DNA of 64,000 nt from Streptomyces eurocidicus. Its GTDB lineage: Bacteria; Actinomycetota; Actinomycetes; Streptomycetales; Streptomycetaceae. Below the pieces are notes generated by a model. That model did no database searches. It was not told the DNA's origin and worked only from the letters and a program-made list of their open reading frames with translations. The position numbers and the translations under genes are program-made. The stretch is from contig NZ_LGUI01000001.1 of assembly GCF_002891295.1 (NCBI RefSeq), positions 1,051,786-1,115,785 on the forward strand, in the 5' to 3' direction. This document shows positions 43,801 through 52,275 of this stretch, one piece after another (the stretch's first letter is position 1; every line of letters starts with the position of its first letter).

Positions 43801-45949
43801 CCATGGCCTGGCGCCAGTCGAGGCCGGCCTTCAGCACGAGCATGTTGAAGTTGTCGTTCTCCGCCTCGCCGGTCCAGACGGCCGCGAACGCCTCCTGGAA
43901 GCGGGTGCGCGCGTCGTCGCCCTCGGTCCGGTCGGGCATCCGCAGACCGAAGTCGTAGATCCAGGCGGTCGTCCGGTCGGAGCAGCGCAGCTCGTACGGG
44001 CGCTCGTCGACGACCTCGACGCCGAGCCGGTGGAGGACCGGCAGGACGGCGGAGAGCGAGACGGGCTCACCGGTGCGGTAGATCTTGAAGCGGCGCTCGC
44101 CGGGGCCCGCGCCGACCGGCTCGTAGAGGCTCAGCTCGAAGTCGCGGTCACCGCCGGCCGTGGTCAGCTTCTCCAGGTGACCGAGGTCGGAGACGGCGCT
44201 GCGGGGGCTGTGGTCCGCCTTGTAGCCCTCGGGGAACGCCTGGCCGTAGCGGCGCAGCAGCTCGGCGGCGCGCTCCTCGCCGACCTCGGCGGTCAGCGTC
44301 TCGGCGAAGCCGTCCGCCCAGGAGCGGGCGGCCTCGACCAGGCGGGCCTCGATGCGGTCGACGTCGGCGTCCGTGAGGTCGGACAGGGTGGCGCCGGGCT
44401 CGACGCGGACGACGAAATGCAGCCGGGAGAGGACCGACTCGGTGTTCCACGCGGTGAAGTCGACGCTGGTGCCGCCGAGCTCCTCCTTGAGGATGTCGAT
44501 CAGGCGCAGCCGGACGCCCGTGGTGTAGCGGTCGCGCGGGAGGTAGACCAGGGCGGAGTAGTAGCGCCCGTAGGTCTCCTGGCGGAGGAAGAGCCGCAGC
44601 CGGCGGCGCTCCTGGAGGTAGAGCACGCTGGTCGCGACGGCCCGCAGCTGGTCGGCCGGGGTCTGGAACAGCTCGTCGCGCGGGTACGTCTCCAGGATCT
44701 GGAGCAGGTCGCGGCCGTCGTGGCTGTCCGGGGTGAAGCCGGCGTCGGCCAGGACCTGGGCGACCTTACGGCGGACGACGGGCACGCGGCGCACGGACTC
44801 GGTGTACGCGGCGGAGGAGAACAGGCCGAGGAAGCGGCGCTCGCCGGTGACGTTGCCGTCGGCGTCGAACTTCTTCACCCCGACGTAGTCGAGGTAGGAG
44901 GGGCGGTGCACGGTGGCGCGGCTGTTGGCCTTGGTGAGGACGAGCAGCTTGTGCTCACGGGCCTTGGCGCGGGCGTCGGCGGGCAGCCGGTTGAAGGACG
45001 GCGACGCCGGGCCGGTGAGGTGGGCGCGGCCGGGACCCGCGTGGTGACCCTCGCCGTGGTGCGTGGGGTCGGAGCGCAGGATGCCGAGGCCGGTGCCGGG
45101 GACGGCGCTGAGCACGTCCTCCTCGCCGCTCTCGGTGGAGATCTTCGCCAGCTCGTACTCGCGGTAGCCGAGGAAGGTGAAGTGGTCGGCGGCGAGCCAG
45201 CGCAGCAGCTCGTGGGCCTCCTCCACCTCGGACGCGGGGACGTCGGCCGGGGCCGGCTCGGCGGGCAGGCCGTCGGCGATGCGCTGCGCGGCGTCGCGCA
45301 TCTTCTCCCAGTCCTCGACGGCCTCGCGGACGTCGGAGAGGACCCGGAGCAGATCCGCGGCGATCTGCTTGAGGTCACCGCGGTCGGTCTCACGGTCGAT
45401 CTCGACGTGGATCCAGGACTCGGTGACGGCGTCGTGCGGCAGCGCGGCGTCCTTGCCGTTGCCGTGGGCGTCGCAGTTGGAGCCGATGATCTCCAGCAGG
45501 CGGCCGGTGACGTCACGGCGGACGATGACCTGCGGGTGGATCACGACGTGGATGCCGCGGCCCTGCCGGGAGAGCTCGTTGGTGACGGAGTCGACCAGGA
45601 AGGGCATGTCGTCGGTGACGACCTCGACCACGGAGTGGCTGCACGTCCAGCCGTTCTCCTCGACCGTCGGGGTGTGCACCCGGACGTTCGCGGTGCCCTG
45701 CGGCCGGTTCTCGGCGAGCCGGTAGTGCGAGAGCGCGGCGCCGAAGACGTCGACCGGGTCCCGGCCGCTGAGGTCCTCGGGCGCGGTGTGCAGGTAATAG
45801 CGCTGGAGGTACGCGGTCAGGGTCTCGGGATCGAGGCCGCCCTCGCCCTTCGGCCCAGTCGGTTGCTGCCCCCCTGCCGGGCTGTTCTCAGCGACACGAG
45901 CCGCCCGTTCGAGCAGCTCGGCCTTGGCTTCGTCCAGCTTGGTCTGCAT
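40814..45949 (-). CDS. gdh: NAD-specific glutamate dehydrogenase, large type
   Basis: About 1,711 residues, the 180-kDa class (GDH_180) that converts glutamate to 2-oxoglutarate and ammonia with NAD. A long N-terminal regulatory region ([26 protein letters not shown]) precedes the catalytic core. The core shows [38 protein letters not shown] and [17 protein letters not shown], which includes the substrate-binding Lys. The start is placed at the ATG at 45949 behind AGGAG/GAGGAC; an in-frame ATG at 46003 is less likely. A 33-base tandem repeat (residues around 810-850) adds [11 protein letters not shown] modules just before the core, which is unusual. It is monocistronic with its own terminator. 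Confidence 0.95.
   Translation of the reverse strand: [1711 protein letters not shown]
43408..43519. repeat. 33-bp in-frame tandem repeat in gdh
   Basis: Copies begin near 43408, 43441 and 43474, with a fourth, degenerate copy from 43507. Each encodes an 11-residue [11 protein letters not shown]-type unit. The period is a multiple of three. Confidence 0.88.
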
Positions 45950-46424
45950 GTCCTCTGGCTCCTGTCGCGCGCCGTTGCGTGACATAGGTGGTGGAGGCAT
46001 CACGCCACGACACGGGGTCTCCGGTCGTCTTCGACGTTATGCCGGAATGAGAGGTGGCCGGGCCGTTCTCGACGAACTTCGTCGGACGTGCCGGGCTCGG
46101 GGAATCAGCGGCGGCCCGGGGGCGGTGGCACTCCGGGCGCAGGGCAGGAGCGCCGTCGCCCCTGCTGGATATCGCGCTGATCACCTGGTAAGGCTATCGC
46201 TCTTCCCCGGGGAACCGTCATGAGCCGTTTGTGTACAAAACCCGGGCCGGAACTTTGACGGTCTGGACAGCGACGCGGCCCGACCGCCCGTACTTCCTTC
46301 CGCACAACCGTCCGCACCTGCGCTTTCTCCCGATTCGCCCCCTCGGCCGCCGCCCGTCCGCCGCCCGTCGGGTGGCCGTCAGGCGCCCGGCGGGTGGCCG
46401 TCGGGTGCCCGTCGGGTGGCCCGC
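45950..46424. other. intergenic region upstream of gdh
   Basis: A 475-base gap between two minus-strand genes, without a convincing ORF. It must include the gdh promoter. Near the HAD-gene end (46366-46430) there are 14-base repeats of GTCGGGTGGCC type. A less GC-rich patch with TTTGTGTACAAAAC at 46228-46241 is close to a palindrome and a candidate operator. Confidence 0.45.
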
Positions 46425-47105
46425 TCAGCGCGCGGGCCGGCTCCGTCCGGCGAGCCGCGCCGCCTCCTCGACCGCCTCGGCGAGGCTGTCCACGACGGGC
46501 ACCCCGGCCGCCGTCAGACCGGCCCGGCTGTGCGATCCGCCGGTGTACAGCACCGCGTGGGCGCCCACATGGGCGGCCGCGACCGCGTCGTCCAGGGCGT
46601 CGCCGATGACGACGGTGCGCTCCGCGGGTATGCCGTCGAGCCCGGCGAGATGGCGCGCCATGTGCTCCGCCTTGCTGCCGCCCGAGGGGCCGGTGCGACC
46701 GTCGACGCGGGTGAACCGGCGCTCGATGCCGAAGCCCCGCACCAACGGCACGAGCTCGTCATGGCCGTACATGGACATGATCGACTGGGTGCCGCCGGAC
46801 GTCTGCCAGTCCTCCAGCAGCTCCTCGGCGCCGTCCGCGAGGCGGCAGCCGAGGTGATGGTCCAGGTAGTGGCGCTGGAAGACCCGGTCCATGTGGTCCC
46901 ACTCGGCCTCGGTGGGCAGCCGGCCGAGCAGCCGCTCGTAGAACTTCGGGATCGGGACGCAGTACAGCTCGCGGTACCGCTCCAGGGTGATCGGCTCCAG
47001 GCCGATCTCGGCGAAGGCGGCGTTGGTCGCCGCCATGACCGCGTCGAGGTCGTGAAAGAGCGTGCCGTTCCAGTCCCAGACGATGTGTGCCACGTGCTTC
47101 CCCAT
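46425..47105 (-). CDS. HAD family hydrolase
   Basis: About 226 residues, phosphoglycolate-phosphatase-like. Motif I is VWDWNGTLFHD: the nucleophilic Asp is present, but the usual second Asp is Asn. A helical cap follows. Motif III Lys is in GGSKAEHM, and motif IV in VVIGDALDDAVAA. The start could be the ATG at 47105 or the GTG at 47093; the latter has the better ribosome-binding site (GGGGAAG). The substrate is unknown. The gene lies downstream of the DUF6912-like gene and could be co-transcribed with it. Confidence 0.85.
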   Translation of the reverse strand: MGKHVAHIVWDWNGTLFHDLDAVMAATNAAFAEIGLEPITLERYRELYCVPIPKFYERLLGRLPTEAEWDHMDRVFQRHYLDHHLGCRLADGAEELLEDWQTSGGTQSIMSMYGHDELVPLVRGFGIERRFTRVDGRTGPSGGSKAEHMARHLAGLDGIPAERTVVIGDALDDAVAAAHVGAHAVLYTGGSHSRAGLTAAGVPVVDSLAEAVEEAARLAGRSRPAR

Positions 47106-47193
47106 GACCAAGACCGTACCGACAGGGTCCGACAGCGCTGCCCCGGGCCGCCCCGGGCCGTTCCGGACGGTTCCGTACCGCCCGGACGCGCCG

Positions 47194-47697
47194 TCAGACC
47201 AGGTTCGGGATCTCCTGGACGCCGAACCACATCAGCTCGTGGTCCTCGGCGCCGTCCACCGTGAACTGCGCGTCGTCGTCACCCTGGTCCGCGGCGCCGA
47301 GGGCGGCCGCGGCGGCGGTGACGTCCGCCTCCGCGTCGCCGGAGTCGACGTGCACGGCCGCGGCCTTGGCCAGCGGCACCGCGGCGGCCAGCCGGACCTC
47401 GCCGATCGCGGCCTGGTCCAGGCCGCGGTCCGGGTCGGCCACGGCCGCGCCGTCGGCCACGTCGAGCGCGACGACCACCCGGCGGCGAGCGGCGGCCGGG
47501 TCGGCGGCGAGGAGGCGCAGGGAGGCCGCGGCGGCCCTGCCGAGGGCCGCGTACTCCAGCTCCTCGACGTCGTCCGACAGATACCACTCGCGCAGGGCGG
47601 GGGTGACGGCGTAGGCGTCCAGCGGGGCCGGGCCCAGCTGTCCGGTCTTGTGCGCCTCGGCGAGACCGGGGAGGGTCAGGGGGACGTAGACGCGCAT
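47194..47697 (-). CDS. small conserved actinobacterial protein (DUF6912-like)
   Basis: A 167-residue soluble protein starting MRVYVPLTLPGLAEAHKTG, a sequence start I associate with a conserved actinobacterial family of unknown role next to secA. It is Ala-rich with acidic C-terminal ELMWFGVQEIPNL. The ATG at 47697 follows AGGAAAG. No motif allows a function to be assigned. Confidence 0.8.
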   Translation of the reverse strand: MRVYVPLTLPGLAEAHKTGQLGPAPLDAYAVTPALREWYLSDDVEELEYAALGRAAAASLRLLAADPAAARRRVVVALDVADGAAVADPDRGLDQAAIGEVRLAAAVPLAKAAAVHVDSGDAEADVTAAAAALGAADQGDDDAQFTVDGAEDHELMWFGVQEIPNLV

Positions 47698-48009
47698 GAC
47701 AGCCGCTTTCCTGAGGGTCCTGGGGGCGTGCGCCGAGGACGTGAACCGTGCTGCCAGCATACGGGCGCGAGTCCCCCTTCGAAGTGCCGGGAGCCCCCGC
47801 CCGGGCGCGTCCCACGAGCCCGCCCGAGCACGCTCCGCCGCAGGTCGTGGGGTGCGCGCCGGACCCCCTTCCCCCTGATAGGCGAAAGACCGCCGACCGG
47901 CCGCCGCCACCCTCCCGCCCTTGTCGCCCCCGGACGCCGCCGATAGAAGATCACCGACGGAAGTTACCGCCCGGTATAGGCCGGGCCCGGCATCACGGGG
48001 GCGATCCGC
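47698..48009. promoter_or_regulatory. divergent promoter region
   Basis: The 312 bases between the divergent DUF6912-like and Rv3235-like genes. No further gene is evident; both promoters should lie here, but I cannot place -10/-35 elements. Confidence 0.4.
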
Positions 48010-48498
48010 ATGCACCGGTCCACCAGGTCCACCGGCTCCACCAGGCCCGCCGCACCGGGCGGCGGCCGGAGCGCGCCGCCGCGGCGCACCGACGGCGTAC
48101 GCCCGGACGGCGGACGGCCCGGCGCCGGGCGGCCCCGGCCGGACGCCGCGGCCCGCCGCCGCGAGCGCGAGCGGCTGCCGCGCTACTGGTTCGCCGAACG
48201 CCTCCTGCTCACCCTGAGCGGCCAGCGGCCGGTCCACTGGATGCTCGGCCACACCCTCGGCGCCGCCTACGACCAGCTCGCCGCGCTCGCCCCGCAGGCC
48301 CCGCTGCGGCCCGCGCCACCGGCCCGTACACCGGCCGTCCGGCGCTGCGACGAGTTCCGGCCCCGGCCCGGGGTGATCGAGGCGTTCGCCCGGATCTCCT
48401 CCGGGGAACGGCTGCACGCCCTCGCCTTCCGGCTGGAGCGGGGCCAGGACCTCCGGTGGCGCTGCTCGGCCGTCGAGCTGGCCGGCGCCCGCGCCTGA
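48010..48498 (+). CDS. Rv3235-family protein (DUF6459)
   Basis: 162 residues. The first 55 are basic and Pro/Gly/Arg-rich; the rest has RYWFAERLLLTLSGQRPVHWMLGHT and ALAFRLERGQDLRWRCSAVEL, matching the small actinobacterial family that sits next to secA. Function is unknown. The ATG at 48010 follows GGGGGCG. It converges on secA with a terminator in between. Confidence 0.85.
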   Translation: MHRSTRSTGSTRPAAPGGGRSAPPRRTDGVRPDGGRPGAGRPRPDAAARRRERERLPRYWFAERLLLTLSGQRPVHWMLGHTLGAAYDQLAALAPQAPLRPAPPARTPAVRRCDEFRPRPGVIEAFARISSGERLHALAFRLERGQDLRWRCSAVELAGARA

Positions 48499-48522
48499 GC
48501 CCGCGGGGCGGGAAACGCGCGA

Positions 48523-48561
48523 GGCGGGGGCGGCACACCCGTCAGGTGTCCCGCCCCCGCC
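48523..48561. terminator. bidirectional terminator between DUF6459 gene and secA
   Basis: Fifteen-base arms (GGCGGGGGCGGCACA and TGTCCCGCCCCCGCC) with one mismatch, nine-base loop. It lies between the two converging stop codons. Confidence 0.75.
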
Positions 48562-48573
48562 CCGGCGGAGGTG

Positions 48574-51387
48574 TTACTTCTTGCGGCGGCGGCCGCCGCT
48601 GTTCTTCTGCGCCTTACGGCGCTCAGCGCGGGTCAGGCCGTCCGCCGAGGAGCGGGTCGGGCCGTCCTCGAAGTCGCCCTCGACGACACCGCCCTCGCCG
48701 TCCACCGTGGGGGCCGAGAAGTGCAGCCGGTCGGGCCGCTGCGGGGCGTCCAGGCCCTTGGCGCGGATCTCCGGGCGGGCACCGGCCGGCACCGCGTCCT
48801 GGACGTCCTTCTCCAGCGACGGGCCGGCGTCCTGGACCGGGACCTCCTCCAGCTGCTGGTCGACCTGGACCTCCAGGTTGAACAGATAGCCGACGGACTC
48901 CTCCTTGATGCCCTCCATCATGGCCGTGAACATGTCGTAGCCCTCACGCTGGTACTCCACCAGGGGGTCCTTCTGGGCCATGGCGCGCAAGCCGATGCCC
49001 TCCTGGAGGTAGTCCATCTCGTAGAGGTGCTCACGCCACTTGCGGTCCAGGACCGACAGCACGACACGGCGCTCCAGCTCACGCATGATGTCGGAGCCCA
49101 GCTGCTCCTCGCGGGCCGCGTACTGCTCGTAGATGTCGTCCTTGATGGACTCGGCGATGAACTCCGCGGTGATGCCCGCGCGGTCGCCCGCCGCCTCCTC
49201 CAGCTCCTCGACGGTGACCTTCACCGGGTAGAGCTGCTTGAAGGCGCTCCACAGCCGGTCCAGGTCCCACTCCTCCGCGAAGCCCTCGACGGTCTCCTGC
49301 CGGATGTAGTCGTCGATGGTGTCGTCCATGAAGTGCTTGACCTGCTCGTGCAGGTCCTCGCCCTCCAGGACGCGGCGGCGCTCGCCGTAGATGACCTCGC
49401 GCTGGCGGTTGAGCACCTCGTCGTACTTCAGGACGTTCTTACGCGTCTCGAAGTTCTGCTGCTCGACCTGGGACTGCGCGGAGGCGATGGCCCGGGTGAC
49501 CATCTTGTTCTCGATCGGCACGTCGTCGGGCACATTGGCCATGGCCATGACCCGCTCGACCATCTGGGCCTTGAACAGGCGCATCAGGTCGTCGCCCAGC
49601 GAGAGGTAGAACCGGGACTCGCCCGGGTCGCCCTGACGGCCGGAACGGCCGCGCAGCTGGTTGTCGATGCGGCGGGACTCGTGGCGCTCGGTGCCGAGGA
49701 CGTAGAGCCCGCCGAGCGACTTGACCTCCTCGAACTCCGCCTTGACCGCGGCCTCGGCACGCTCCAGGGCGGAGGGCAGCGAGGCCGCCCACTCCTCGAC
49801 GTGCTCCACCGGGTCCAGGCCCAGCTGGCGCAGCTCGGCCTCGGCCAGGTCGTCGGGGTTGCCGCCGAGCTTGATGTCCGTACCGCGGCCGGCCATGTTG
49901 GTGGCGACGGTGACGGCGCCCTTACGGCCGGCCTGGGCGACGATCGACGCCTCCCGGTCGTGCTGCTTGGCGTTGAGCACCTCGTGCTGGATGCCGCGCT
50001 TGGCGAGCTGCTGCGAGAGGTACTCGGACTTCTCGACCGAGGTGGTGCCGACGAGGATCGGCTGGCCCTTCTCGTGCTTCTCCGCGATGTCGTCGACGAC
50101 CGCGTCGAACTTGGCGACCTCGGTGCGGTAGATGAGGTCGGACTGGTCCTTGCGGACCATCGGGCGGTTGGTCGGGATGGGGACCACGCCGAGCTTGTAG
50201 ATCTGGTGGAACTCGGCGGCCTCGGTCATCGCCGTACCGGTCATGCCGGAGAGCTTGCCGTAGAGGCGGAAGAAGTTCTGCAGGGTGATCGTGGCGAGGG
50301 TCTGGTTCTCGTCCTTGATGTCCACCCCTTCCTTCGCCTCGATCGCCTGGTGCATGCCCTCGTTGTAGCGGCGGCCGGCGAGGATACGGCCGGTGTGCTC
50401 GTCGACGATCATGACTTCGCCGTCCATGACGACGTAGTCCTTGTCCTTCTTGAACAGTTCCTTCGCCTTGATGGCGTTGTTCAGATAGCCGACGAGGGGG
50501 GTGTTGACCGACTCGTAGAGGTTGTCGATGCCCAGCCAGTCCTCGACCTTGCCGACGCCGGCCTCGTGGATGGCGACGGTGCGCTTCTTCTCGTCGACCT
50601 CGTAGTCGCCGGTCTCCTCGACGCCCTTCTGGGGGTTCGCCGGCTCGCCCTTGGTGAGGCGGGTGACCAGCTTGGCGAAGTCGCCGTACCACTTGGTGGC
50701 CTGGTCGGCCGGGCCGGAGATGATCAGCGGCGTACGGGCCTCGTCGACCAGGATGGAGTCGACCTCGTCGACCACCGCGAAGTTGTGGCCGCGCTGCACC
50801 AGCTCGTCCTGCGACCACGCCATGTTGTCGCGGAGGTAGTCGAAGCCGAATTCGTTGTTGGTGCCGTACGTGATGTCGCAGTTGTACATCTCGCGGCGCT
50901 GGGCCGGGGTCATGTTGGCGAGGATGCAGCCGACCGACAGGCCGAGGAACTTGTGCACCCGGCCCATCAGCTCGGAGTCGCGCTCCGCCAGATAGTCGTT
51001 GACCGTGATCAGGTGCACGCCCTTGCCCGACAGGGCGTTCAGATACGTGGGGAGGGTGCCGACGAGGGTCTTGCCCTCACCGGTCTTCATCTCCGCGACG
51101 TAACCGAGGTGCAGGGCGGCGCCGCCCATCAGCTGGACGTCGTAGTGGCGCTGGCCGAGGACGCGCTTGGCCGCCTCGCGGACGGTCGCGAACGCCTCCG
51201 GCAGCAGGTCGTCCAGGCTCTCGCCGTCGGCGTAGCGCTGCTTGTACTCGTCGGTCAGGGCCCGCAGCTCGGCATCGGAGAGCGTGAGGAAGTCTTCCTC
51301 GATGGAATTGACCTGGTCCGCGATGCGGTGCAGCTTGCGCAGGATCTTGCCTTCTCCTGCACGCATGATCTTGCCGAAGACGGACAC
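48574..51387 (-). CDS. secA: preprotein translocase ATPase SecA
   Basis: A 937-residue motor of the Sec export pathway. Features: N-terminal [18 protein letters not shown], Walker A MKTGEGKT (100-107), Walker [16 protein letters not shown], preprotein-binding and helical scaffold domains with [19 protein letters not shown] sequence ([13 protein letters not shown]), and helicase motif [15 protein letters not shown]. The C-terminus ends in SGGRRRKK rather than the CXCX8CH zinc site, as usual for actinobacteria. The start is the GTG at 51387 after AAGGAG. It is the housekeeping SecA1-type protein. Confidence 0.97.
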   Translation of the reverse strand: MSVFGKIMRAGEGKILRKLHRIADQVNSIEEDFLTLSDAELRALTDEYKQRYADGESLDDLLPEAFATVREAAKRVLGQRHYDVQLMGGAALHLGYVAEMKTGEGKTLVGTLPTYLNALSGKGVHLITVNDYLAERDSELMGRVHKFLGLSVGCILANMTPAQRREMYNCDITYGTNNEFGFDYLRDNMAWSQDELVQRGHNFAVVDEVDSILVDEARTPLIISGPADQATKWYGDFAKLVTRLTKGEPANPQKGVEETGDYEVDEKKRTVAIHEAGVGKVEDWLGIDNLYESVNTPLVGYLNNAIKAKELFKKDKDYVVMDGEVMIVDEHTGRILAGRRYNEGMHQAIEAKEGVDIKDENQTLATITLQNFFRLYGKLSGMTGTAMTEAAEFHQIYKLGVVPIPTNRPMVRKDQSDLIYRTEVAKFDAVVDDIAEKHEKGQPILVGTTSVEKSEYLSQQLAKRGIQHEVLNAKQHDREASIVAQAGRKGAVTVATNMAGRGTDIKLGGNPDDLAEAELRQLGLDPVEHVEEWAASLPSALERAEAAVKAEFEEVKSLGGLYVLGTERHESRRIDNQLRGRSGRQGDPGESRFYLSLGDDLMRLFKAQMVERVMAMANVPDDVPIENKMVTRAIASAQSQVEQQNFETRKNVLKYDEVLNRQREVIYGERRRVLEGEDLHEQVKHFMDDTIDDYIRQETVEGFAEEWDLDRLWSAFKQLYPVKVTVEELEEAAGDRAGITAEFIAESIKDDIYEQYAAREEQLGSDIMRELERRVVLSVLDRKWREHLYEMDYLQEGIGLRAMAQKDPLVEYQREGYDMFTAMMEGIKEESVGYLFNLEVQVDQQLEEVPVQDAGPSLEKDVQDAVPAGARPEIRAKGLDAPQRPDRLHFSAPTVDGEGGVVEGDFEDGPTRSSADGLTRAERRKAQKNSGGRRRKK

Positions 51388-51639
51388 GTAGGCTGACTCC
51401 TTGCCGGTCGGGCCTGGCACTGGGCTCACCCCCGGCCGCGAGGCAGGGGAAGAGTGCGCGGGCACGACGGGACAGTCCCCGCCGCAACGGCCATCGTAAG
51501 CGAGGACCCCGCCGCGCCGGGAGGTCCGTCAGGGGCCGGTCCCGCTGTCACCCGCAAGGGGAACGAACGACCCGGTCCCAAGGTGCCGGGCGGGGGAAAA
51601 CCGGAAGCTACCCGGCAAAGCCCTCCCTAGACTCCGTTC

Positions 51640-52242
51640 ATGGAGCCCATAACCCTCACCACAGAGCGTCTGGTGCTGCGCCCGCTCACGCCGCCGGACG
51701 CCGACGCGGTGCACGCGGCCTGCCAGGATCCCGAGATCCCGCGCTGGACCGAGGTGCCCTCCCCCTACACCCGGGAGGACGCCCGCGAGTACATCGAGGA
51801 GACCTGCCCGAACGGCTGGCGGGACGACTCCCTGTACAACTTCGGCACCTTCACCCGGGACGGCGGCCGCCTCGTCGGGTCGATCGCCCTGCTGCGCCTG
51901 GCGCTGCTGCGCGCACCCGAGCGGCAGGCCGAGATCGGCTACTGGACGGCGAAGGAGGCCCGCGGCCACGGCTACACCGCGGAGGCGGGCGCGGCGGTGG
52001 CCCGCTGGGCGTTCGGCGACCTGGGCGTGGAGCGGCTGCTGTGGGTCGCCGAGACGGGGAACGAGGGCTCCCGCGCCGTCGCCCGGAAGCTGGGGTTCAC
52101 GATGGAGGGCACCCTGCGCTCGGCGCTGCTCCGCGGCGGCACCCGGCGCGACGCCTGGGCCGGCGCGCTGCTCCCCTCGGACCTCGGACTGCCACAGCGA
52201 ACCCCCTACCTGCCGTTCTCCGGGCGCGACCGGTCCGCGTGA
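51640..52242 (+). CDS. GNAT family N-acetyltransferase (RimJ/RimL-like)
   Basis: 200 residues. It starts with ITLTTERLVLRPLTPPDADAV, the usual strand-1 signature of RimJ/RimL enzymes. The acetyl-CoA-binding region follows (EIGYWTAKEARGHGYTAEA), then VERLLWVAETGNEGSRAVARKLGF. Substrate is unknown; family members acetylate N-termini or antibiotics. It is divergent from secA and 33 bases upstream of the YcaQ-like gene, probably co-transcribed. Confidence 0.9.
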   Translation: MEPITLTTERLVLRPLTPPDADAVHAACQDPEIPRWTEVPSPYTREDAREYIEETCPNGWRDDSLYNFGTFTRDGGRLVGSIALLRLALLRAPERQAEIGYWTAKEARGHGYTAEAGAAVARWAFGDLGVERLLWVAETGNEGSRAVARKLGFTMEGTLRSALLRGGTRRDAWAGALLPSDLGLPQRTPYLPFSGRDRSA

Positions 52243-52275
52243 GGCGCTGTCAGTGGCCGCCCCTAAGGTGATCGC

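Noticed and set aside
39896..45982. Very long plus-strand open frame (about 2,000 codons) opposite gdh
   Set aside because: It is an antisense shadow of the intact NAD-glutamate dehydrogenase, kept open by the high GC third positions; composition is unlike a protein.
48571..51396. Long plus-strand open frame opposite secA
   Set aside because: Antisense shadow of SecA; Leu/Asp/Val-rich without domain logic.
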